Positions 35,401-47,501 of a DNA stretch of 64,000 nucleotides are shown here, in pieces (positions within the stretch are counted from its first letter, which is position 1; every line of letters begins with the position of its first letter). This stretch comes from Nymphaea colorata (taxonomy: Eukaryota; Streptophyta; Magnoliopsida; Nymphaeales; Nymphaeaceae), in assembly GCF_008831285.2 (NCBI RefSeq), contig NC_045146.1, forward strand, positions 12,331,149 to 12,395,148, read 5' to 3'. The notes beneath the pieces were generated by a model. It was not told the DNA's origin. It worked only from the letters and a program-made list of their open reading frames with translations, and searched no databases. A program made the translations under genes and the position numbers.

Positions 35401-36278
35401 AAATTATGAAAGAGAGAAACAAATATGGGAGAAAAAAAGGATATAAAGTTCGTATGGCATTCCCAAAAGAAAGGGAGAATAGATGGAACTCATCGCTTTA
35501 ATGTTTCTGTCCAATTTCCAACAATTTTTGGAAGAAAATTAAAACGAAAAAGAATTATGGAGAACGAAAAATATAAATTAAATTATGGTTCTATTGGAAG
35601 TCACCAACGAGTAACTCTAAATTGGCTAAAGTCTAAACCTGAACAGGGTGAGTAGAGAATAACACAGCATAAGCACAATAAGCTGGACGATTTTCAATAA
35701 TGAGACAGCAAGATTATCGTAAATCAGAAGATCTTCAAGCTATCATACAGTAAAACCTCAGATTTTGGCTGACAACAAGCATGTCGCGGTCCAAACCACG
35801 AAAAAGCATCCAAAACTGCCGTATCCATTACGGGTAACCCATCAGATTAAATTGCACGTCACAGAAGCCATCGGTTAAACACGTACTTGGCAAACAATAA
35901 GTTACACGGCTTAAGTCGCTGTTCTCTTTAAAAGACAGGCACAAGATTGCTCAACTTACAGATAACCGCTGAACCAAAAATCAGGGTCAACCAATCAAAA
36001 CACAAGATATGCAAATAATTTGCAACTAGATGTGAATTCCCCGTTCACAAGGAAATGGAATTAATCGAAAAACTCCACACAATCTAACCAAGCTCGTCAA
36101 CCATGAAACCCGATTCATCGATGATTCACTAGAATCCGCAAGACAACAAATGGAAGAGAAAGACATCAGATCCACGAAAGAAAAGAAAATGAAGGAGCCA
36201 AAGGGAGATTGCGTACGTGTAGCCATTGATCTCATCAGTATACCCAGGCTGGTCTCTCCCGCAGTGCTTACACCACAT
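23448..36278 (-). CDS. BRF1: BRF1, TFIIB-related subunit of RNA polymerase III factor TFIIIB
   Basis: Recruits RNA polymerase III to tRNA and 5S genes. Eighteen exons join in frame to 684 aa: 36278-36217, 34474-34393, 34308-34230, 33109-33024, 32938-32862, 31333-31277, 31109-30993, 30890-30794, 30702-30616, 28696-28616, 27111-26947, 26846-26694, 25556-25263, 25065-24985, 24908-24774, 24361-24272, 24132-24079 and 23705-23448. A zinc ribbon is formed by Cys3/Cys6 and Cys23/Cys26. Two cyclin-fold repeats follow (about 80-170 and 175-275), with family blocks NFTRGRRTNQVAASCIYIICR-like, [31 protein letters not shown] and VCDATLTKRLIEFENTESG. Residues ~475-515 are the BRF-specific TBP-binding block (SDIDDAEVDGYL, RLKTIIWTEMNKEYLEEQ). 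An Ala-rich helix (~508-545) and a Tyr/Asp/Gly-rich tail (~655-684) follow. All residues expected for function appear present. Confidence 0.94.
25840..26408 (+). other. LTR- or leader-like segment antisense in BRF1 intron 12
   Basis: On the plus strand, inside the intron between BRF1 exons 12 and 13, a segment starts TGCTGGTGCTGAGAATAGC. It contains CTATATAAGC (about 25960-25970), then a T/G-rich stretch typical of R-U5 regions. A short open frame follows (from 26205; an internal Met at 26312). It resembles the promoter and leader of a retroelement or pararetrovirus-type insertion, but no second LTR, primer binding site or pol domain was found. Treated as an unclassified remnant; any coding role is doubtful. 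Confidence 0.3.
28697..30615. other. BRF1 intron 9 (1.92 kb)
   Basis: AT-rich intronic DNA between exons 9 and 10. No gene, transposon ends or tandem repeat was recognised. The introns flanking it (3, 5 and 10, each 1.1-1.5 kb) are likewise unremarkable. Confidence 0.6.
34475..36216. other. BRF1 intron 1 (1.74 kb)
   Basis: The longest 5' intron of BRF1. It contains overlapping plus-strand open frames at 35268-35501 and 35425-35655 that are Lys-rich and match no family I recognise. No RNA gene or transposon ends are seen. Confidence 0.6.
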
Positions 36279-38618
36279 CTCTCCGCCAACTCAACCTTCC
36301 CCCAGTCGCCCCAAACCGGAAACGACGAAGCGATCAAGAATCCAACAACATGTATGAGAAGATTACCATCAGCAACCCTCCAATCAACGAAGAAGGAGGC
36401 TCGCGGACGGTGGGCACTAGGAAACCCTAGAATTGGAACGGTTTTTCCCTCCCTTTTTTGAGAGGGAACGAAAGGAACTGAAGGCACCAGCCAGTGAGGA
36501 ACACGAGCGATAACTTTGTGACGGGAGGGATCACTGTGACGGGACAGACTAAACGCGCATCGGACCTATCCGTTTTATACCGCGCCCTAAAAATCGGTTT
36601 CCAGAACGATTCGGTTTTCGCCGAAAGACTTTCCAGGGATGAAAACCGATCTGAATTAGTAACTTCGCTTGGTGGACACAGAAAGCGCGCCCGCGCGAAA
36701 AGCGAGAGAAAGGGAAATAATGTTGCCGGGAAATCTTTCAAACCGAGCATCTTAGTTCGAAAACACATTGAATGTACATTACCCTGGTTCATATTAGTCA
36801 ATGGCGTCATCCATTTGTTCAGACCTTAAATTATGGAAACCAGAAGAGATTAATCAAGCCTAAGTGCATTTTCTTATGATAAGATCTGCATAAATAACAT
36901 ATATGTGAGTGAGTTTAAAATATAAGATGTATGTATAAATAGATAGTAGGGGCACATATGTATGGGCATTTATATTGACGAACTCTTATGAATTGAGCAG
37001 AGCCCAACAACAGTCCTTGACTTGACGACCATATTCAACTTATTGGGGGTTTACAAATATGAAATATGTCAGATGAAGAGCTGCTCATGAATATTTGAAT
37101 AATTAATTACGAGTATTGTTCGACCAAAAATTGTAAATAATCTTCCATCTCTAATTTAAGAATAATCACGACAATCATCACCATCATAACAAAAATATAT
37201 GCGTAATGATAGTAATGATCATAAAAGACGATAATAATATTGGGTAAATCTATCGGGAAGTCCACCTCATGACTGATGGAAGAACTACTTCTTCCCTCTA
37301 ATGTAAAAACTTTGGACTTTGGATCAGCAGATATCAAATCCTAGGATTCTCAGTTCGCGCTTGTCCAAAAGGGACGTGGGTTACTACTTTCGTCCATGGA
37401 TTTGAAGTCACGTGCCCCTTTCGTCCCCCTCTCCACTTAGAAAAAGAGATCCATGGCTTAATTTGGTAGACAAAATGAATATCAAAACTAGTATTCTGAA
37501 ATCTGCAGATTGATGAAACCCTAGATACGAAGTGCGCCCCCAATGCAGAGTTGGACCAATGGATCTCAGATTTGAAGCAATCAAACACCTTTTAAATGGA
37601 AAAGAAATAGTTCTCTCTGACCATATTTATATATGCATATATCTTCTTATAGACATTGAACTTTCCCTTGGTTATTAATGATATTGGTGAATATATATAG
37701 GATGTAGTGGAGTATTCCGATTTCCGTTTTCCCGTTTTCGATAGGCTTAACTTAATACCTTCGTCATTCCCGTGGCTCAACTTAATTTGGTAGTTGAAGG
37801 CACAAGGAACCAGAAAGCCAGTGTAATCGCAGCGTTCATAATCATGTGTTTGGATGATCTTAATTTGAATGTTTAGAGGACTCGATTGAGTGAACTAGGT
37901 GCAAACATGAATCCTTTTGAATGAACCTCTCAATAACGAAATGGCTCAATTTCTCCAGAAGAAACATCCTACATGAAATAGATCATACATGAATATCAAA
38001 AGTAGTGGGATTCAATTAGCTACATACATGTTAGTGCTTAATCTAGAGTCTTCACCTTAATGACCTTCCTCATTCCCCTTTTGTCCCTGCTTAATTTCTA
38101 CCTGTAGTGATACTCGACGTTCATGTTATTGCTCTCACACAGCTTTGTTGCTCCAATTATTTTTTTTTTCCTTTCTTTGTGACAGATACAGTTTCAGGCG
38201 AGGGGCTGAGCCTGAAAGAGCGATCCATGGTTGGTAGTTTTATAAGCAACAATTCTCTGGAATTGAATTAGGCTGCATTTTCAAACATGAATGCACGCAT
38301 TGAATGGGACATATTATGAGATGCATATGCAACAAGGTAAGCTCCTTGGACCAAAATATTAATTAATTTGGTATATCTCTCTCCATGGACACATATAATA
38401 AGGTTTCTTAACGGAAACTAATTAGGTGCACTTGAAAGTCCACAAGAATACATCAGAAGTCAGCACAAAAGTTGTTTCTTATTTTGGCATATGTGAGGTT
38501 CTAAATTCATGGCTCTCAAATTAAATATTCAAGGCGCCATCCCTTGAGTAGTCAATGGAGTTTTAACAATGAAATGGTTAATTCATCAATGAACTCCTTA
38601 TATATAGATATATATATT
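36279..38618. other. BRF1 upstream region and gene-free DNA
   Basis: Positions 36279-36830 are the probable BRF1 promoter and leader, relatively GC-rich. Antisense and plus-strand open frames there (e.g. 36494-36829) show no family signature. Beyond 36830 the DNA is AT-rich. A second AAACCCTAG occurs near 37516. No gene is recognised. Confidence 0.5.
36422..36430 (+). promoter_or_regulatory. Telo-box (AAACCCTAG) in the BRF1 promoter/leader
   Basis: AAACCCTAG lies about 145 bp upstream of the BRF1 ATG. Telo-boxes are frequent near the transcription start of plant translation, ribosome-biogenesis and replication genes, which suits a Pol III factor. Presence is seen; function is inferred. Confidence 0.4.
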
Positions 38619-38676
38619 GAATGGTGAGTATAGCATTTTAGAGTCATCGAGCCATATAATATGCATTATATATATA

Positions 38677-39150
38677 GAATGGTGACTAGCATTTTAAAGT
38701 CATCCAGCCATATAATATGCATTGTCTAATCCAACATCATCAACAGTTGAGAGAAAAATAAATATAAAAAAATTGATGGACGTTTTCATCATCTAATATT
38801 AGTTTACACATTTTTCTCATTGTTTTTCTCTCAACCATCCATCTGCATTAGATGGACTGTTTTGGTTAAGATGGTTGAGTAACTCTAAATAATCAAAGTC
38901 GTTGTTATTGAAAATTGATTGAATGATGACTCAAGTTTTGTAGAGTTACTCAGCCATCTAACTGAGACCGTATGATCAATCATGATAGACAGTTAAGAAA
39001 AAAAGTAATGAACAAAAGGCGATGGGTATTTTCATCATCTAGTATGTATTTGTTCTCACTTTTTCTTTATGTTTTTTTCTCAATCATCCATCTGCATTAG
39101 ATGAACGACCTTAATTAAATGGCTGGTTGACTGTAAATAGCTAGAATCAT

Positions 39151-39152
<2 letters not shown>
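38677..39152. mobile_element. Two head-to-tail foldback MITE-like elements
   Basis: Copy 1 (about 38677-38905) and copy 2 (about 38925-39152) share the order GAATGRTGACT, CAGCCAT, a GAGAAAAA block, TTTTCATCATCTA, CTCAAYCATCCATCTGCATTAG. Each copy folds on itself: its right half is the reverse complement of its left half. A third truncated left end lies at 38619-38667. Short TA runs lie just before copy 1 and after copy 2. No coding capacity, so non-autonomous. Confidence 0.65.

Positions 39153-39174
<22 letters not shown>
39150..39174. repeat. (TA)n microsatellite
   Basis: A 25-bp TA run immediately flanks the right end of the second foldback element. Confidence 0.9.
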
Positions 39175-39181
<7 letters not shown>

Positions 39182-40079
39182 ATCTACCATGTTTCTTGCA
39201 TGGTCGTCGCTGTTGTCTTTGCTCACCTCATCGCCACCACAATCGTCGTGTGGAAGTCTCCATGATCATCCACCATATTTGTTTGGCAGCGGCTGGCATC
39301 TGGTTGGGAGAGAATCTGTCACAAGTTTGAAATCGTGCCTCCTCTTTGCAGCTATGCATGAATCCCACCAATAATCCATTCCTTAGAATACGCATAATTT
39401 TGGACAGATTACATAATTAATGATGGCCATTGGCACAAGATAAAGGTCAGTTCAGTCTTGGGATGCCTTATTGGACGATCTCTTTTGATAAACTGTCTCT
39501 CTCGGTCGCCAGAAAACCTTCTTCAAAGTTAAAATTCTAAACATTCCATTAATTTCCTGATAAGATTCTATCAAGGCTTCCCACTTCTCACCCTTTTATT
39601 GGACGCAAATTTAAATATTTCATTTCTATTTACGACATAATATAAAGTCAGTAAGATTTACGACCAAATGTCGTTTTCATACGATTACGCCAACCTAGTA
39701 AGGGTTTGCTAAGTAGAACCAACGACCCAAAATTTTATGTTGATCCAACTTCAGTACTCAGATAGAAAGGAACTTCATAGCCTAATTACCTAGCTTGGAG
39801 AACCTTTTTTTTGCCTAATTTCTAACTTGTTTGGTGGCAGGGCAGTCCCACATGCCTGCGATCTTCAACTCGCTTGGTTCTTCCTCGGGCGCCTTTTTGT
39901 CCTTTTTCTTTTAAGATGAGGTTAGGCAGGCTCCCACCAGATTGTGCCCCCAAATCAATATTCTGAGGCCATTGAAACTCTTTTAAGCTCAACTTGAATG
40001 CTTAAAATCCAACTTTCAAGCCTGCCAGATTCATGTTCTTATTAGCTTTTCTTGGATACTTTTGTATGTCTATTGCAGG
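39175..40079. other. Gene-free DNA between MITEs
   Basis: No gene recognised. A 62-codon open frame at 39189-39374 has no family signature. Nothing else notable. Confidence 0.5.
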
Positions 40080-40267
40080 TAGGAGCGGAGCAAGGATTTT
40101 TTTCAAAGGCACAGTCCAACTTCGAATTTGAGTAGGGCCAAACCTAACCCGAATCTAAAAAATACATTGCACAACTAAAAATTTTTAATTTTTTCAATGT
40201 ATTTTTTTTTTTAAATAGTTGGGGTGGAACCATGGCCTAGGTGGCCCACCCCGTCCCTCCGCCCCTG
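40080..40267. mobile_element. hAT-type MITE with perfect 8-bp target duplication
   Basis: A 188-bp element has terminal inverted repeats TAGGAGCGGAG (left) and CAGGGGCGGAG (right, reverse-complemented), flanked on both sides by the 8-bp direct repeat ATTGCAGG (40072-40079 and 40268-40275). An 8-bp duplication with CAGGG-like ends is diagnostic of the hAT superfamily. The interior is non-coding, so it would have been moved by a transposase encoded elsewhere. Confidence 0.85.
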
Positions 40268-41538
40268 ATTGCAGGCCGAAGAATATGGTTGGCTGGGCAA
40301 TTATAACTAGGGCCACAAAATAGGTTGGTTCCGAGATACCTATGTGTTGTATAGTAAAAACAAACTGTTACTGTTTCATAAATATGCTCCAAATTCATAT
40401 AACATTGAAGTTGCTTAATGAACTAGTAATAGTTGTAGAAAACAACCGACTAAGTACTTATTTTTTTATATGGACTATCAGAATTGAATATGATACAGCC
40501 AAAAATGACAAAACCCTCATACCAAATCTTCTGCGCCCCTTTACAACCCTAATTCTTGGCTTAGGAGTCGCAACATTAGCTGATAATTTTCAGTTCAATT
40601 CACGGGACATAACTTTGCGTTTGCTTGTGTCGCCTGTGATTTTGTTTCGGTGCATGTGATGAGAAATCACCAGTGTAAGCGAAAAGTTTGAATTCAAAGA
40701 GCACGAAGCCAACGCTAATTGTAATCATACAATCACTAACAAACATTTCTTGTGCAGCTCTTCAAAGCTGAGATTCTGCAAGCCTGCGACTGCGTGTCGC
40801 AAGCTCAAGGTGATAACGAGACATGAGAGTTACGATTCTTCGGCTTGTGACAAGAGGAAATCGATGCAATCTTTAGCTCTTTCACGAGATCCTGTTGTAG
40901 CAAATTATGGCGACAACAAATTCTCAAATTCAGTGACACATGAGAAGGTGCAACGTCCTACTATCGACGCTTGAAACTGGTCTTCCTAATCCCGTGATTT
41001 TCCTTTTTATCGGAGGATTCGCCACAATTGCAGGTCAATTTTACTTCCCCACTTGTGATTGCCTACCCAACAACGTATGATGTGTGTGGATATAAACATA
41101 TGGTTATTAGATTTCTCCGTCTATCCGCATGTCTCATATATATATATATATATAAACATGTATACCAAAAGAAAATCGTAAAAATCCATGTCTACTATGC
41201 CGTGACATCAAAGAAAAAAGTTAACCATTTTTAACACAATTTCAGTCGAAGCAATATTTTAAGTAAATATAGTACTGAGACCATCTGCTTGTAAGTTTCA
41301 TCTCCAAGTAAACGAACTATAGCCCAATTCATCCCGCCTGCTTTCAAATTTTAAGCCAAATATGATCGCAACATGGCACAAGAAGGTGCCATGTTCAATT
41401 ATTAGTGCTAAAAATTTCCGCGTGTTCACCATGCATGCAGCTCCGGATCTTAAAATCGCCAACGCTTCGTACCACCATGGCGATAAACTACCGATGTCAT
41501 GGAAATTGTAAAATTGTGCCGACATGAAAACCAACCTT
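40268..41538. other. Gene-free DNA
   Basis: Short open frames (40342-40659, 40750-40974) show no recognisable domain. There is a short (TA)n run near 41137-41152. Nothing else supported. Confidence 0.5.
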
Positions 41539-41741
41539 AGAGAGTGTTTGATAAGAAGAATATTATGTTATTGAAACACATGTTTTTAAATTAATGCATG
41601 ATTTAGAAAAGTATAATATTATTATTCCAGGAAATAGGATACCTCACTGGCTGTAATTATATTATGCCATGGTATTTTTAAAATATTTATTATAAGAACA
41701 TGTGTTTCGACAATACAATTCTTTTTTCTATCCCACGCTCT
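41539..41741. mobile_element. Probable Tourist-like MITE
   Basis: A ~200-bp AT-rich segment has imperfect inverted ends of about 45 bp: AGAGAGTGTTTGATAAG... at the left and, reverse-complemented, AGAGCGTGGGATAGAAA... at the right. The inner parts share GAAACACATGTT. The target duplication is unclear (TTA versus TTT), so the superfamily assignment is tentative. Confidence 0.55.
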
Positions 41742-44016
41742 TTTGGTTCAAAAGTCATGACACTGCTCTAGTGGTGTTGTCATCTCTGTAAGACTTGGTA
41801 TCCATGAAATCACTAAGCGTTGTTATTCTTGAAGATAAAAATCTTTTGTACTACATACATATATGCTGGGCGCAGCAAATTAAAGATTGCCATATTTTGC
41901 AGTATTATACTCATATTTTTCTACGCCATTTAATACCCATACACGTTTTTTGTGACAGTGATTGAAACCAATTTTACATCAATCAAGTTAAGCCAAAACA
42001 AAAAGAAAAGGATATTAACGGACGGTGGTGCCAAATAATTTCAAAGAATTAGGTATTGAACGGGTGGCGCTGGTCAAGGATGGAGGTTCTCTAATCTTGG
42101 GCAAATAGGGCCAAGAGGGACGTCAACAATACTCACCTAATCACGGAAACGAAGCCGCAGGCATCCATAGACGGCGTTCTACCTGCCATCCATCTCCGGT
42201 GGCCGCAGTCATGGCAACCTTACTGCAATTTGGTGACATTAAATAAGAAGAATGTTCCTTCTTTCTGCTTTAATTTCCCTCCCTTTGATGAGATGTGCCA
42301 TTTATATCGCTTAAACAATCAAATCCAAAGTTCGAATTTAACATTTTTTGTGTTTTATAATTTTTGGTAGTCACGAACTTGAATTTATCAACGCAACCAT
42401 GTAAATAAATTTCGACTTGTTTGTATGTGCGTGCGCGGCATTCAACAATGGCTACATTTTTCTCATAAAGAAGTGGAAGGGAAACCTCATCTGCTTTGAA
42501 AATCAGAAGGAAAAAAAGTGCAACCTAACCATCTGCCCACCTCATTCGGCGCCAAGATTTCTGCTACTAAAAGTAGCGTTCTACCCGGAAAAAACGTATG
42601 CAAATAATAAAATAATATAAAGGTCTTCTTTTTTGGTGAAATAGCAATATAACAAAAATTATGTAGATTTGAGTAGAGTGGCAAAAGGCAGCTGAGCAAA
42701 GATTATATTGGAGGTCGAATCGAAATCAAATCCAATACACTAAAATATTACAAAATCTCAAAACCCGATCCGATCCATTCGCAAGTCTAGTCATTGAGTG
42801 CGGAACATGATTGCGCCTTGACTTGTTGCAAAGCGTTCCATTCAAACACGCGCTTACGGTGGGTTGACGCGCAGAGAGAGCGAAGGACGAGTGAGACGAA
42901 GCATGTGCCACCAAATGAAACCTCCTCCGTATATTTCTTAATCACACATAAGAGCGAGCCACTTAGCGCTACAAAAGCGGAGAAGCCATGTGGTTTCTAA
43001 CGAAATACGTTGAAAAACTTTGTTATCACTTCTTTAATTTTAATGAAAATGCGTTTCATTCAATCTCCACTGTCCTTCCCTACCCACTATTATTGCCATT
43101 ATTTTAATTTTTTTGTCTATCTTGGCGTGAGTAGGATCTTACCGTCCAGTACCATGCTTTCAGCAAAGCAACCAAATTATTAATTAAATCACTTCAAGAA
43201 GCATAGTGAAACTAGGCAACAAGTCAGACTCGCACTCAATTGATTCCAAGTTTGAATTTCACGGTCACTGTCACGCTTCAGTGTGTTACCTCTCTTAGCT
43301 GCAAATAATGGCAAGTACAACACCTGAATTGAATTGAATGATGCATCTTAAATCCACACCGATTCTAAAACAAGCTTAATCCTTTCAAAAACTCAAGCAA
43401 TAGAATGATAAGACTTAGATTCAAAGTGTTTCAAAATTGAATTTGTTCACTTTCTATTGCGATCATTGTTTTTTATAATGTTGTATTCGACTTACTCAAA
43501 TACGTAGGTGGAGGTGGGGGTTTTCACTACTTGTTCACTGAAAAAGATAACTTGATAACCGGAATTAATTTCGAGAAAAGATTTTCTTTTCATATCTGAT
43601 ACAAGTTGCCCATCGAGTTTCATGATAAACATCATTTAACCTGTCTACATATTCTTTACTGAATAAAACATCTCGATTCGTCCGAATAGGTCGACGCACT
43701 TAGTAAGTTTGAGTGGTTGTCAATCAATATATTTAGGAGATCAAAACAAAAACAAAAGTGAGGTTCGATCAAGAATTTGATAAGAATTGAAGCAACCCAA
43801 GCCACCAACATCAATAATGAGGAACGAGTGGCTATCCCTTTAGCCACGCCAACGTAGACTTTGTCCTTCTTGTCTTCCCTAGCTTATGTGCTACGTTCAT
43901 GCATCATCGCCTGACCTGTAACAATAACAATTACACCCATTCATCTTTTATTGTTTAAAGGGTCTAGCTTTCGTCTTCGACCTATTGGTCTAGTTTTTGT
44001 TAACTTCTCTCTCTTT

Positions 44017-44058
<42 letters not shown>

Positions 44059-47000
44059 TCATGGGAATAAGTTTTCCTCTTATGATTTAAAATCGCGGTA
44101 GTTGTGAAAATGACAAGCCAAAATATACACAAGTGGGAGAAGAAAGAAAAATTAAGAGAATGTGTGAGAAAAAATCAAAATAGGCCTGATTTTGAGAGAG
44201 TTGTCTCACCGAAAAACACGGAAGCATTCCCAATCGCTTCAACGAGTCAAGAGGCCAACAAGACAGTGTAAGCAGATAATAGTTTTTCAAAGTCAATTTT
44301 ATCAACAGTCAGTTTGGGTGGCGATGTGAATGTGTTTTACATGATAAGAAACATGATTAGGGGATATCGACTTTTCCTTTCTTTAGAGCGGATATTATCT
44401 CATTCACGCCTGAAAGATTTTTACAGAGATGAGGAAACGAGACAAGTCTCGTAATCTTTTTTTCTTCACTTTAGTTGGCAAGTAGGGGATTAGGGTGATG
44501 CCTACGGGATAATGCCCAGAAGAAGATAGCCAAGGTGTTAGAACTCTTGATTTTCTTCAATTTAAAGGTCCATAAATTGGCTTCTAGCGTGGTGAAAGGA
44601 GACATTCCAAGCCACTTTGGAGCCTTCCGTGTACTTGGTACTCTACTCCTTCTAACTTCAACCTTACGGCAAAATATGTAAAACGTATCATTCCATCATA
44701 ACGAACGTGCTACATTAATTTATATATATATATATGTGGACTTACTTTATCCAATGTGCAAAATTTACCTGTCTGATATGTAACTTTCCGTTTGTACCTA
44801 GCTAGACACCAAGCACGCTTTTATTGCGAATGGATTTCGGGCATACATGAGCTGTTTTTTTTTTTTTTTTTAATGCTCTTCATCTTCTTATTCTATCTCT
44901 GGATATGTAATACATATAAGGTTGGTTTATTGGATATTAGTTTTTCTGATATTTATATATATATAGACACAAGCACATACGTATAAATTGACAAAGTTGT
45001 GCACGTTTTTTGCAAAATATTCACGAGGAATCAAAATTCTCTTTTCGCGGTTGTCAGACTTATAGAACGGCAAGGGCAAGAATGACATTTTGGTTAACTA
45101 CTAAACTAGGAAAATCTGTGCCCCCATGGTTGTCAACGTCCAATATTGTCTTGTTCCCTCATATAGTTCAACTATAACGTGCCGTTGGGAGAATCAGACC
45201 GATAAGGAAGGTGACGTGGGCTCCATATTATAAGGCGATGTCGTCCATGAGTTTTTTTTTTTTTTTTCGTTCGGACAAAGATAGAGATAAGAAAATATTA
45301 CAAAAAGCGGCCTACCATCGGAGGAATGATAAAATGACTGCCCAATTTTTCTCGTCTCGTGCTCAACTTTTTCTCATAATTCCACTATTCAAGTTCTTCC
45401 AATTGACACATTTCATGTTATCATCTTATCATGCTTACACTATAAATGTGTTACTTGTATTTCAAGTATACACTTTTTATTTTCTTGCACATTGTAACCC
45501 ATTTTTTTGGTGTTCAAAATCACTTTTTTATTTTTTTCTTCTTCAAGTGTCACGGGCTCTAGATTTTCCCGACAACATTATTTTGAACATGGTTTCATGA
45601 CAAATGAAAAGTCTCAAGAAGAAAACTATGATAAGGTACTTAAGGAGATATTAAAGAAAAAAAGACCACAAGGTTTTGGAGGTGGACCTAGGCTGGCCCC
45701 GGCCAAGATCATTTTGGGCCCCTCGGACCGAACATGAGTTCGGCTTCACGTGCACCTTGCCGGTCAAGGACAAGATTTATTACAAAGATCTTTGTGCTGG
45801 ATGGTCTAGCCAAAAAGTAATCTCATTGTACATATATATATATACTATCCATGATTAACTGAAAATTTTGAGCTTGTTCTGCAAGCATTATGCCCCCATT
45901 ATGTGTTCGTCAATGTTAAACTCCCGATGTTTCGCAACAGGAAGAGGTTGTTACCATTCTATGAATATACTTCAAAGATTAAGACATATTCGTGAAACAC
46001 TGTATTATCTACCAAAATCTTTGAAGCAAGTTTATGAAATAGTAACAAATTGTTATGGTTGCCAAACTGTCTTAAGATGCATATTCCCGATAATAAATTA
46101 GTTCATACTTACAACATGCAGACCTCTTCAATTCAATGTTGAAGAAGACCTGATGCTTTAAAAAAATCTTTCTAGTTTACTCATACTATGCTTTTACCTA
46201 TCATTTTTACTTTGGAATAATTTGTTCGACCAAGTAACTTTCCATAGCGTATGATTAAAAAATATGTATTGCCCATGAAAAATCGTGATCTTGCCGTTAT
46301 AAAGTTTTGTCTGCATTGATCGTGCCCACCCTAAGTTTGGTAGGTACCTTGAGCCCATAAGACCCAATTTAATGCTTGGCCTCACTAGGGCTGGCCTTTC
46401 CTTCTTCTTCCTTTATGCACAAGCAAGAGGCTTATGATTTGAATCGGGTCAAGGAACCGGCCGGGGTTTATGCTTCTGACATGTATCTGATCCAATTTAA
46501 CTTGATCCTGGACTTCATACGAGAGATTTGGATTTGGACTCAAGCTTGGATTTGCTTATTTTCCCCCGTCAAATGGATCTGGATCCGGGTCATTTACCAA
46601 ATATGAATTGAATCCAAATGACGTTAAGTAGGAGGCTTGAGTGTAACTACCCTTGGGCCGAGGGTTAGGAGTGGGCTTTAGTTAGATGCTCAAAACAAGA
46701 CTCTCGAAGACGGTGGGCATGGCGGACAACATAAAAAAGGTCCCATCCTCCCCAAACCGCAACCTTTTAAATTTTAAAATAAAAAAAAAGGACACCAACC
46801 AATAATAACTTCCATCAGCTTGAAAATGACCAAAAGGTCCTCGTTTCCTTCCAAGTCTACCCTCCTCCACCACCAAAGTATAGAAACGATAAAAGAATTT
46901 CGAAGATCGGACATTAAAACATTACGATGTAGAATACAGACTTGATCAATGAACTGCACAATTGATATGAAATGTGACGTTATATAGATATTTTTTTTCT

Positions 47001-47501
47001 TTCTTGATTTCCAGTTAGAATTCTATATTGATTAGACAAACATAATTTCGTCAATGATTTAAAACATCTCGAGAGGGAGGTGCTAGAAATGATGTGAAAT
47101 GTTATGCCATAGAGAAATATTTAGTATATCTTGAGGAGAGGAAAATGATATCGGTCTTTTAGATCTCTACCTTTACCAAGTCAGTGGAGACCCGCGATAT
47201 CTGTTGGGCATTATAGTCATTGCGGTAAATAGCCAACCGTCTTCGTATATTGTGCCCGAGTCCCCGAGCCTCGCACGAGCGAACCGTACTCTCGCGTGTC
47301 TACTCACCCGTGCGATCAACGGACCTCTCACTCTCTCTCCTGCGGCTGCTCACCTTTTTAGAGGGAGACCGAGAGAGAGTGTGCGAGGAGGAAGAAAGGA
47401 AAGAAAATCATGTGGGAGGACTGACTAAGAATGAAGCGTCGATCGTGGGGGAGGGGAGACGAAGTTCAGAGAAGGGAGCGAGAGAAAAGAGAGAGCGGAA
47501 A
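41742..47501. other. Gene-free DNA and WOX13 upstream region
   Basis: No gene is recognised. A (TA)n microsatellite lies at 44022-44055, and poly-T tracts near 44851 and 45251. Stretches around 45650-45780 and 46370-46620 are GC-richer with repeated GACCC/GGGTC words and may be old transposon debris. From about 47250 the sequence becomes GA/CT-rich and is probably the WOX13 promoter and 5' leader. Confidence 0.45.
44022..44055. repeat. (AT)n microsatellite
   Basis: A 34-bp AT dinucleotide run preceded by a short CT-rich stretch. Confidence 0.9.

Noticed and set aside
35425-35655. Lys/Arg-rich 76-codon plus-strand frame in BRF1 intron 1, considered as organelle-derived DNA
   Set aside because: I could not match it to any plastid or mitochondrial gene with confidence. 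A search against organelle genomes would decide.
36494-36829. 111-codon plus-strand open frame upstream of BRF1
   Set aside because: No domain or family signature; it overlaps the BRF1 promoter region and an equally long antisense frame, so chance in GC-richer DNA is likely.
45868-46101. Possible decayed Pumilio-repeat fragment (an EIVTNCYGC-like stretch)
   Set aside because: Only a few residues fit the repeat, frames shift, and no second convincing repeat aligns. Too weak to annotate.
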